Shown here piece after piece: positions 1 through 8,497 of a stretch of DNA of 51,609 nucleotides. This stretch comes from an uncultured delta proteobacterium (GTDB lineage: Bacteria; Myxococcota_A; Polyangia; Haliangiales; Haliangiaceae), in contig CAADGB010000483.1 in assembly GCA_900696455.1 (NCBI GenBank), forward strand, positions 1 to 51,609, given 5' to 3'. The position numbers were made by a program, and so were the translations under genes. Numbering within the stretch: position 1 is the first letter of the stretch; every line of letters starts with the position of its first letter. The notes under the pieces are model-generated. The model was not told where the DNA came from, ran no database searches, and was given only the letters and a program-made list of their open reading frames with translations.

Positions 1-91
1 CCTAACGAACGGCGCCGGCAAGCGCCCGACATCACTCGCGCGATGGCCGCGGCTTGTCGGCCTTCGACACGCCCTCGCTGACGCTCGGGCG

Positions 92-298
92 GCTCAGGCC
101 GACCGGAGAGATGCAGCTCGCCGTTCGCTTCCCGCAATCTCCGACCGCGGTCGGTGAAGAGCTCAGGCCGACCGGAGAGATGCAGCTCGCCGTTCGTTTC
201 CCACCATCTCCGACCGCGGTCGGTGAAGAGCTCAGGCCGACCGGAGAGATGCAGCTCGCCGTTCGTTTCCCGCCATCTCCGACCGCGGTCGGTGAAGG
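92..298. repeat. Three 69-bp direct tandem repeats with internal palindrome
   Basis: Three adjacent copies (92-160, 161-229, 230-298) differ at only a few positions and are followed by the first bases of a fourth copy (299-305). Each copy holds a perfect 14-bp palindrome, CCGACCGCGGTCGG, at 141-154, 210-223 and 279-292. The GGTCGG at the end of one palindrome can also pair with the CCGACC near the start of the next copy, so the transcript could switch between within-copy and between-copy hairpins. There are no spacers, so this is not a CRISPR array. Function unknown. Confidence 0.9.
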
Positions 299-326
299 GC
301 TCAGGGTGAGCGGATCATTCAGCCCC

Positions 327-360
327 GAGCCCGAGCCCGAATCCGAACCCGACCCCGAAC
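327..360. repeat. Degenerate hexanucleotide GAxxCC tract
   Basis: Five consecutive six-base units (GAGCCC, GAGCCC, GAATCC, GAACCC, GACCCC) followed by GAAC. The same motif family forms a longer tract at 51535-51609 at the other end of the window, so it is probably a dispersed short-repeat type in this genome. Confidence 0.7.
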
Positions 361-433
361 GGCCACCGCCGGCCCCCCCCGCCTCGCCCGCCCCGCCCCG
401 GCGCCGCCCGTGCTAGAAGCCCCGCTCCACGCC

Positions 434-2050
434 ATGCTCGCGTTCTCGAACGTCACCAAGCAGTTCGGCGGCCAGCTCCTGTTCGTCGACGCCAGCTTCC
501 AGATCAACCCCGGCGAGCGCATCGGCCTGGTCGGGCCCAACGGCGCCGGCAAGAGCACGGTCTTCCGCCTCATCCTCGGCGAGGACGAGGCCGACGACGG
601 CGTGATCGAGCGGCCGCGCAAGCTGGGCATCGGCTGCTTCCGCCAGGACGCCGGCGACGCCCGCGGCCGCAGCATCCTGGCCGAGACCGTGGCCGGCGCC
701 GGCGAGGTGGCGGCCCTGGGCGAGGAGCTGGCCGAGCTCACGGCGCGGCTCGAGGCCGCCGGCGACGATCTCGACGACGTCGTCGCCCGCTTCGGCGAGG
801 TCCAGGCCCGCTACCAGGATCTCGGCGGCTACGAGCTCGAGGCCCGGGCCCAGGAGATCCTGCACGGCCTCGGCTTCGCCCCCGACCAGCTCGCCGCCGA
901 CGTCGGCACGCTGTCGGGCGGCTGGAAGATGCGCGTGGCCCTGGCCCGCATCCTCCTCGCCCGCCCCGAGATCCTGCTCCTCGACGAGCCCACCAACTAC
1001 CTCGACCTCGAGTCGATCCTGTGGCTCGAGGGCTTCCTCCGCGGCTACCCGGGCACGGTGGTCATGACCTGCCACGACCGCGACATCATGAACCGCGTCG
1101 CCGGCAAGATCATCGAGATCGACGGCGGCGCGATCCGCACCTACGGCGGCAACTACGACTTCTACGAGCGGGCGCGGGTCGAGGAGGCGGCGCGGCGCGA
1201 GGCCGAGTACGCGCGCCAGCAGGCGATGCTGGCCAAGGAGAGCCGCTTCATCGAGCGCTTCAAGACCCACGTCGCCAAGGCGGCGCAGGTGCAGAGCCGG
1301 CTCAAGAAGCTGGAGAAGATCGAGAAGATCGCCGAGCCCCGCCGCATCGTCGAGCGCCGCTTCGAGTTCCGCACCCCGAGCCGCTCCGGCGACGACGTCA
1401 TCCGCCTCGAGGGCCTGCGCAAGGCCTACGGTGCCCGCGTCGTCCACGACGGCCTGTCGCTGGTCATCCGCCGCGGCGAGCGGTGGGCGGTCATGGGCGA
1501 GAACGGCGCCGGCAAGTCGACGCTGCTGCGCATGATGGCGGGCGCCCTCGCCCCCGACGCCGGCACCGCGGCCATCGGCGCCTCGGTGACGCTCGGCTAC
1601 TACGCCCAGCACACGATGGACGGCCTCACCGCCGACCACACCGTGCTCGAGGAGCTCGAGGCCCACGCCCCGCTCGCCAACCAGGGCACGCTGCGCAGCC
1701 TGGCCGGCGCCTTCGGCTTCCACGACGACGACGTGTTCAAGCCGGTCCGCATCCTGTCGGGCGGCGAGAAGGCGCGGCTGGCCCTGGCCAAGCTCATGTA
1801 CGACGCGCCCAACCTGATGGTGCTCGACGAGCCGTCGAACCACCTCGACATCGCCACCAAGCGGTCGCTGACCGCGGCCCTCGCCGACTACACCGGCACG
1901 CTGGTGTTCGTGTCGCACGACCGCATGTTCCTGCGCGCGCTGGCCACCCACGTCCTCGAGCTGGGCCCCACCGGGCCCCGCGTCTACGGCGGCAGCTACG
2001 ACGAGTACGTGACCTCGACCGGGCGCGAGGCGCCCGGCATGCGGGCCTGA
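434..2050 (+). CDS. ABC-F family ATPase
   Basis: Soluble tandem ATPase of the ABC-F family; known members bind the ribosomal E site and act on stalled translation or protect against ribosome-targeting antibiotics. The 538-aa protein has two nucleotide-binding domains and no membrane segment. Domain 1 has Walker A GPNGAGKST (about residues 34-42), signature LSGGWK (about 160) and Walker B LLLDEPTN (about 181). A basic, helical linker (about 235-310) typical of the P-site tRNA interaction motif follows. Domain 2 has GENGAGKST (about 355), LSGGEK (about 441) and VLDEPSNHLD (about 462). The ATG at 434 gives the usual family N-terminus MLAFSNVTKQFGG; a GTG at 410 in frame would add eight unrelated residues. 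The subfamily cannot be assigned by eye. The next gene follows after 98 nt on the same strand and may be co-transcribed. Confidence 0.93.
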   Translation: MLAFSNVTKQFGGQLLFVDASFQINPGERIGLVGPNGAGKSTVFRLILGEDEADDGVIERPRKLGIGCFRQDAGDARGRSILAETVAGAGEVAALGEELAELTARLEAAGDDLDDVVARFGEVQARYQDLGGYELEARAQEILHGLGFAPDQLAADVGTLSGGWKMRVALARILLARPEILLLDEPTNYLDLESILWLEGFLRGYPGTVVMTCHDRDIMNRVAGKIIEIDGGAIRTYGGNYDFYERARVEEAARREAEYARQQAMLAKESRFIERFKTHVAKAAQVQSRLKKLEKIEKIAEPRRIVERRFEFRTPSRSGDDVIRLEGLRKAYGARVVHDGLSLVIRRGERWAVMGENGAGKSTLLRMMAGALAPDAGTAAIGASVTLGYYAQHTMDGLTADHTVLEELEAHAPLANQGTLRSLAGAFGFHDDDVFKPVRILSGGEKARLALAKLMYDAPNLMVLDEPSNHLDIATKRSLTAALADYTGTLVFVSHDRMFLRALATHVLELGPTGPRVYGGSYDEYVTSTGREAPGMRA

Positions 2051-2136
2051 CGTCACCGTCCCGTCACCGCGCGGCCCCGGGATCGGCACCGAGATCGTCG
2101 AGATCGGAGGTCCGCCGCGCGTGATATGTACGACCC

Positions 2137-2142
2137 GGGGAG
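2137..2142 (+). promoter_or_regulatory. Ribosome binding site of the Ppx/GppA gene
   Basis: GGGGAG placed 6 nt before TTG 2149; this favours TTG 2149 over the in-frame ATG at 2161. Confidence 0.45.
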
Positions 2143-2148
2143 TTGGTC

Positions 2149-3765
2149 TTGACCCGCACCATGCTCGGAGCCATCGACGCCGGATCGAACGCGATCCGCA
2201 TGGTCGTGGCCGAGCTGTCGACGAGCGGCCTGGTCCGCGTCGAGGCCGAGCGGGTGCCGGTCCGCCTCGGCCACGACGTCTTCACCCGCGGCGCCCTCGA
2301 CACCGGGACCATCGACGCCGCGATCGAGGCCTTCGTCCACTTCCGCGAGGTCTTCGATCGCCACGGCGTGACCGTCTACCGCGCCGTCGCCACCTCGGCG
2401 GTGCGCTCGGCCGAGAACCGCGAGCTGCTCTGCCACCGCCTGTTCCACGAGGCCGGCATCGAGCTCGAGATCATCGACGGCGAGGAGGAGGCGCGCCTGG
2501 TCCGCAAGGCGGTGGTCCACGCCTTCGCGCAGGGCCAGCCGCCGCGCTGCGTGCTCGATCTCGGCGGCGGCAGCCTCGAGATCAACCTGCGCGACGGCGT
2601 GGGCGCGCCCTGGCGCGGCTACTCGCTGCCCATCGGCACCGTCCGCCTGGTCGAGACCTTCGGCCTGCAGGGCGCGATCAGCGACGCCGAGGCCGGGATG
2701 GTGCGGCGCTACGCCGCCACCGTCGTGCGCTCGGTGCTGCCGCCCACCGGCGAGCTCGGCACCGCCGCCTGCTGCGGCGGCAACGCCGAGACCCTGGCGC
2801 GGCTCTACGGCGACGGCCACCCCACCCAGCCCAGCTTCGAGCTGGCCGCGCTCGAGCGGGCGCTGCCCGACATCATCGGCGCCGACATCGCCACCCGCAT
2901 GGAGCGCTTCAACGTCCGCCGCGACCGCGCCGAGGTCCTGGGCGTGGCCTCGCTCATGATCGCCACCGTCGGCCGCCAGCTCGGCATCCAGCGCTTCATC
3001 GCGCCCGGGGTCGGCATCCGCGAGGCGGTCCTGCTCGAGCTGGCCGAGGCCACCGCCGAGCAGAAGGCCCGGACCGAGGGCGCCCACGACAAGGCGCTCA
3101 TCACCGCCGCCCGCACCTTCGCCAACCGCGTCGACCACGACACCACCCACGGCGAGCAGGTGCGGCGGCTGGCCCGCGCCCTGTTCGCCCAGCTCCGCGA
3201 CGTCCACCAGCTCCCCGACGACTGCGCGGTCCTGCTCGAGGTCGCGGCCCTGCTCCACGACGTGGGCGAGGTCGTCCACACCCGCGGCCACCACAAGCAC
3301 AGCGAGTACATGATCCGCTGGGGCCGCATCCCCGGCCTCGACGGCGACGAGCGCGAGCTGGTCGCGCTCATGGCCCGCTGCCACCGCAAGTCGCTGTCCG
3401 AGGTCAAGAAGGTGATCGCGGTCGCCGAGCTGCCCAAGGAGCGGCGGGCCCAGCTCCGCAAGCTGACCGCGCTCCTGCGCCTGGCCGACGCCCTCGACTC
3501 CGGCCACCGCCAGCGCATCGAGCAGCTCGTGGTCTCCCGCGCCGGCGACACCATCGTCCTCGATCTCGCCACCCGCGACGGCCCCAGCCCCGACGATCAC
3601 GAGCTCCTGCGCAAGGCCGAGATGTTCGAGGAGGAGCTCGGCCACCGCCTCCAGCTCACCGTCGGCCGGGCCATGAGCCCGGTCGCCGGCGCCCCCGGCG
3701 GCTCGACCCAGCCCCGGGCCCTGGCCGGCCCGCTCGGCCGGGTGCTGCCGCGCGCGCTGCACTGA
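2149..3765 (+). CDS. Ppx/GppA phosphatase with C-terminal HD domain
   Basis: Exopolyphosphatase/guanosine pentaphosphate phosphatase family, which degrades inorganic polyphosphate and/or converts pppGpp to ppGpp in the cytoplasm. The 538-aa product starts with the actin-like fold (AIDAGSNAIRMV near the N-terminus; LDLGGGSLEINL near residue 140). It ends with an HD domain (about 315-490: VDHDTTHGEQV, LLHDVGEVVHTRGHHKHS). Length and order fit the long Ppx type. Start choice: GGGGAG at 2137-2142 lies 6 nt before TTG 2149, whereas ATG 2161 is 18 nt away and TTG 2143 abuts the site; all are in frame. Whether the substrate is polyphosphate or pppGpp cannot be told from sequence. No polyphosphate kinase gene is adjacent. 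It converges with the following minus-strand gene across 31 nt. Confidence 0.9.
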   Translation: MTRTMLGAIDAGSNAIRMVVAELSTSGLVRVEAERVPVRLGHDVFTRGALDTGTIDAAIEAFVHFREVFDRHGVTVYRAVATSAVRSAENRELLCHRLFHEAGIELEIIDGEEEARLVRKAVVHAFAQGQPPRCVLDLGGGSLEINLRDGVGAPWRGYSLPIGTVRLVETFGLQGAISDAEAGMVRRYAATVVRSVLPPTGELGTAACCGGNAETLARLYGDGHPTQPSFELAALERALPDIIGADIATRMERFNVRRDRAEVLGVASLMIATVGRQLGIQRFIAPGVGIREAVLLELAEATAEQKARTEGAHDKALITAARTFANRVDHDTTHGEQVRRLARALFAQLRDVHQLPDDCAVLLEVAALLHDVGEVVHTRGHHKHSEYMIRWGRIPGLDGDERELVALMARCHRKSLSEVKKVIAVAELPKERRAQLRKLTALLRLADALDSGHRQRIEQLVVSRAGDTIVLDLATRDGPSPDDHELLRKAEMFEEELGHRLQLTVGRAMSPVAGAPGGSTQPRALAGPLGRVLPRALH

Positions 3766-3796
3766 TGCCGTCCCCCGCTCCGCGCGGGCGTCGCGC

Positions 3797-5785
3797 TCAG
3801 AACGCCTGGCGGTAGCCGGCCATGAAGCGCGGCGGCCACAGGCCGTGCTCGACGCCGCGCACGGTGTAGGGGGTGAGCGGGAAGGCGAGGTCGAAGCGGA
3901 AGACCTCGGGGGAGAGCTGGGGGCCCAGCGCGCGCAGGCCGATGCCGACGTTCTGGAACAGGGCGAGGTCGCGGTTGCGGTCGGCGGCGCCGCCGGCGTC
4001 GTAGAAGGCGAGCGCGCCCCAGCGGCTGTTGAGGAAGAGCTTGACCGAGCGGGTGCGGAGCTCGGCCTGGAGGACGGCGCGGCGATCGCCGAACAGGAAG
4101 CCGACCGGGTAGCCGCGCAGGCCGTTGTCGCCGCCCAGCACCAGGTAGCGGTTGGCCTCGTCGCGGAAGATGCCCGACAGGCGCAGCTCGGCGACCACGC
4201 GACCGACCGCGAGATCGGGCGAGACCACGCGCCCCGACACCGACGCGATGCGATCGATGGCGGCGCCGTCCTGGACGCGGACCGACAGGCCGCCGCCGGC
4301 GGTGGCCTGGCCGTCGCCGGCCCACGGGATCGTCCAGCCGCCCTCGATCGCCGCGACCCCGAAGTCGGCGTCGGAGCCGAGGACGCGCAGGCCGGCGCCC
4401 AGGGTGACCTCGGCCCGCGGCCCCAGGCGGGTGTCCTCCGCGATGTCGAAGCGCTCGATGTCCTGGTACTCGCGGTAGCGCGCGGTGAAGATCTCGTAGG
4501 CGCCGCTGAGCACGCCGGCGCGCTCGCTGCGGGGCAGGACGGCGGCCTCGAAGTCGGCGCGGGCCTCGGGCCCGCCCGGGAAGCTCGACAGCACCTCGGG
4601 GCGCTGGCTGGTCAGGCTGTAGACCAGCTTGAGGCGGTGCTCGACGCCGTCGCCGAAGGCGCGGGTGACGCCGCCGGCCACCGACCACCGTCGCTGCTGG
4701 TACTCGTAGGGCAGCCGGTCGTCCTCGGGCGTCGACGGCGCGTCGTAGGTGCGGAGATCGGCGCCGACGAACGACCGCTCGACCGCGTAGCGGTGGCTGG
4801 CCGCCAGCGACCACGACCACGCGCTGTCGAGCGACCACAGCGGCCGCCCCACCGACAGCGCGCTCTCGCTGCCCTCGAGCGAGAGATCGTCGCGGCGGAA
4901 GATGGGGCCGCCGCGCAGGCGCAGCTCGTGGCGGCGCCCCAGCAGGTTCTTGTCGATGTAGAGCGGGCCCAGGGTGAAGGTGGCCTGGTCCATCTGGAAC
5001 ACCAGGGCCAGGAGCTTGCGGCGCCCGAGGAAGTTGTTCTCGGACAGGGACAGGGTGAGGAACGTGAAGCGCCCGTCCTGCAGCTCGTAGTTGGAGTTCA
5101 TGCGCAGGCTGAAGATGTCGCGGGTCACCGCCAGCAGGTCGACCGTGCCCGGCGGCGCGCCCGGCCCCGGCCGCACCGGCACCAGCACCGCCAGGGTCGT
5201 GAACAGCGGGTCGCGCAGCTTGCGCTGGGTCTCGTCGATCGCGTCCTGATCCCACCGCTGCCCCGGGCGCAGCAGGAGCTCGCGGGCGATGACGCCGTCC
5301 TTGCTCGTGATGTGGAAGAAGTTGGCCCAGCCGAAGATCCGCTCGTCGCTGCCGAAGATCGGCGGCGCCGTCCACACGTGGAGCTGGCCGACGGTCTTGC
5401 CCTCGGGCGCCGGATCGAGGACGAGGCCGCGCAGCACCAGCGCGCGCACCACCGCCTGGCGCTCGAGCGCGCCGAGCAGGAGCAGGCGATCGCAGGTGGG
5501 CAGGCGGGCGGCGCAGGCCTCGCGCATCGCCGCCCGCTCGGCGGCGGTGAGCGTGCGCAGGGCGCGGAGCTGCTCGGGGGTGATGCCCGGCGGCGCCGCC
5601 GCGGTCGGCGGCCCGGGCGCGGCCGGGGCGACCGGAGGCGGCACCGCAGGGGGCGGTGACGCCGGCGGTGGCGACGCGAGCGGCGGCGGTGGGTCCGCCG
5701 GGGGCACCGACGGCGGCGGCTCGGCGCGTGCCACCGCCGCGGTCATCACCGCCACCGGGATCACGAAGCACCACGGACGGAGCAC
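3797..5785 (-). CDS. Omp85 (BamA/TamA-like) outer-membrane protein
   Basis: Predicted outer-membrane beta-barrel of the Omp85 superfamily, 662 aa. From GTG 5785 the protein begins with a good signal peptide (LRPWCFVIPVAV...AVARA, then E). A long Pro/Ala linker follows (about 25-70). A single POTRA-like module comes next (VGQLHVWTAPP ... RELLLRPGQRWDQDAIDE, about 120-200). The rest is a barrel ending in Phe (YRQAF), as in an outer-membrane insertion signal. The motif NGLRGYPVG near residue 545 matches the conserved (V/L)RG(F/Y) motif of Omp85 loop 6. One POTRA suggests a TamA-like or other accessory member rather than BamA itself. The frame stays open to 5896, but that part (RVRVRGACACA) is simple-repeat DNA and disrupts the signal peptide. 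Substrate unknown; the nearest gene is a small lipoprotein upstream on the same strand. Confidence 0.8.
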   Translation of the reverse strand: MLRPWCFVIPVAVMTAAVARAEPPPSVPPADPPPPLASPPPASPPPAVPPPVAPAAPGPPTAAAPPGITPEQLRALRTLTAAERAAMREACAARLPTCDRLLLLGALERQAVVRALVLRGLVLDPAPEGKTVGQLHVWTAPPIFGSDERIFGWANFFHITSKDGVIARELLLRPGQRWDQDAIDETQRKLRDPLFTTLAVLVPVRPGPGAPPGTVDLLAVTRDIFSLRMNSNYELQDGRFTFLTLSLSENNFLGRRKLLALVFQMDQATFTLGPLYIDKNLLGRRHELRLRGGPIFRRDDLSLEGSESALSVGRPLWSLDSAWSWSLAASHRYAVERSFVGADLRTYDAPSTPEDDRLPYEYQQRRWSVAGGVTRAFGDGVEHRLKLVYSLTSQRPEVLSSFPGGPEARADFEAAVLPRSERAGVLSGAYEIFTARYREYQDIERFDIAEDTRLGPRAEVTLGAGLRVLGSDADFGVAAIEGGWTIPWAGDGQATAGGGLSVRVQDGAAIDRIASVSGRVVSPDLAVGRVVAELRLSGIFRDEANRYLVLGGDNGLRGYPVGFLFGDRRAVLQAELRTRSVKLFLNSRWGALAFYDAGGAADRNRDLALFQNVGIGLRALGPQLSPEVFRFDLAFPLTPYTVRGVEHGLWPPRFMAGYRQAF

Positions 5786-5860
5786 GCGCGACGCCCATCC
5801 TACCCCAGCGGCGGCCGCGCCGAGCGCCGCCGCCGCGGCCCGCGCCGGGCGATGCGACGC

Positions 5861-5901
5861 CGCGCACGCGCACGCGCCGCGCACGCGCACGCGCACGCGC
5901 C
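5861..5901. repeat. CGCGCA alternating purine-pyrimidine tract
   Basis: About 40 bp of CGCGCACGCG-type units just upstream of the Omp85 gene. Strict purine-pyrimidine alternation of this sort can adopt Z-DNA. It lies between the lipoprotein stop (5910) and the Omp85 start (5785), so it would form part of the leader of the Omp85 mRNA. Confidence 0.7.
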
Positions 5902-5909
5902 GCCGCGGC

Positions 5910-6392
5910 TCACATGCCGTACGTCGCGCAGGCCCCGTCGATGCACACGTAGCCGGCGCCGTTCGACTCGTTGCCGCGCGAGTCGCTCGCGCCGCTCGAC
6001 CAGAAGCCGTCGGCCGGCGCGCCGGCCCCCTGCCCCGCCGGGCCCTCGCCCACCGGCCCCCAGTGGCCGGTGGACGGATCGTACCAGTAGGCGCCCGGCG
6101 GCAGGCCGACGGCCTGGGCGTCGGCGACCGTCAGCTCCACCCCGTTGACGAACACCCCCGAGCCGGCCGCGGCGCCGTGGCCCGACGTCGCCGCCGGCGC
6201 CGCGCCGTAGGGGCCCGTGGCCGCCGGCGGGACCACGCAGGCGGTGGCGAGCCCGAGCGGCGCCACCAGGGCCAGCGCGCGCAGCGGACCCGCCAGCGGG
6301 CGAGCGAGCCGGACGAACCGGACGTGCCGGACGAGCCGGACGAGCCGGACGAGCCGGGAGACGAGCGAGCGGGCGACCACGGAGCGCAGCAT
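5910..6392 (-). CDS. Small putative lipoprotein, unknown function
   Basis: 160-aa protein with no family I can name with certainty. ATG 6392 starts a long N-region built from VRL/VRH/VRF tripeptides encoded by a 9-bp DNA repeat. A hydrophobic core and a weak lipobox (LATAC, Cys near residue 44) follow, so it is probably exported and lipid-anchored. The mature part has GVELTVADAQAVGLPPG and AYWYDPSTGHWGPVGEG, a Trp/Tyr-rich PG-YWYD-SG-WG pattern that I believe recurs in small exported myxobacterial proteins. The tail is Gly/Ser/Asn-rich with one Cys pair (YVCIDGACATYGM) that may form a disulfide. It lies 124 nt upstream of the Omp85 gene and is divergent from the kinase gene. Confidence 0.6.
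   Translation of the reverse strand: MLRSVVARSLVSRLVRLVRLVRHVRFVRLARPLAGPLRALALVAPLGLATACVVPPAATGPYGAAPAATSGHGAAAGSGVFVNGVELTVADAQAVGLPPGAYWYDPSTGHWGPVGEGPAGQGAGAPADGFWSSGASDSRGNESNGAGYVCIDGACATYGM
6306..6359. repeat. Six 9-bp tandem repeats inside a signal-peptide coding region
   Basis: Six units of GAGCCGGAC with one or two substitutions, in frame with the minus-strand lipoprotein, where each unit encodes one three-residue step (VRL, VRH, VRF). Copy-number change by slippage would lengthen or shorten the signal peptide by three residues without a frameshift. Confidence 0.85.
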
Positions 6393-6465
6393 GGCCGGGT
6401 CCACTGCAGCCGCCGCGCCACCCTGCGGCCGCGCGCGCCCGCGGGCCTGGCGGCCGCGCACGCCC

Positions 6466-6495
6466 GCGTCCCCGGGGACGTCCCCCCGGGGACGC
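6466..6495. promoter_or_regulatory. Perfect 12-bp inverted repeat in a divergent intergenic region
   Basis: GCGTCCCCGGGG (6466-6477), six-base spacer, CCCCGGGGACGC (6484-6495). Each arm contains CCCCGGGG, itself a palindrome. It lies between the divergent lipoprotein (start 6392) and kinase (start 6563) genes, so an operator or shared control site is plausible; no regulator is identified. Confidence 0.5.
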
Positions 6496-6562
6496 CCGCG
6501 CCCGGGCGACGGGTGGCCGGCCGGCGGTGCGCCGTCCCCCGCCGCGGTATGCTCGGGCCCAC

Positions 6563-8493
<1,931 letters not shown>

Positions 8494-8497
<4 letters not shown>

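Larger units (their letters stand above)
1..433. other. Gene-free leader region with repeats
   Basis: No credible gene lies here. The region contains three 69-bp tandem repeats (92-298), a degenerate GAxxCC hexanucleotide tract (327-360) and a C-rich stretch (362-410) leading into the ABC-F gene. An open frame crosses the repeats only because 69 is a multiple of three; it ends in low-complexity Pro/Arg/Glu and looks like a by-product of the repeat. The promoter of the downstream gene should lie here, but I could not pick a convincing -35/-10 pair. Confidence 0.6.

Noticed and set aside
92-298. CRISPR array
   Set aside because: Repeats are 69 bp and directly adjacent without unique spacers; no cas genes are in the window.
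54-416. 120-aa frame across the 69-bp repeats
   Set aside because: The frame is open only because the repeat length is divisible by three; the remaining part is Pro/Arg low complexity, with no ribosome binding site or signal.
413-3762. Long minus-strand frames opposite the ABC-F and Ppx genes
   Set aside because: The opposing plus-strand genes have full family motifs; the antisense products are Asp/Ala/Gly/Val-rich with no recognisable fold.
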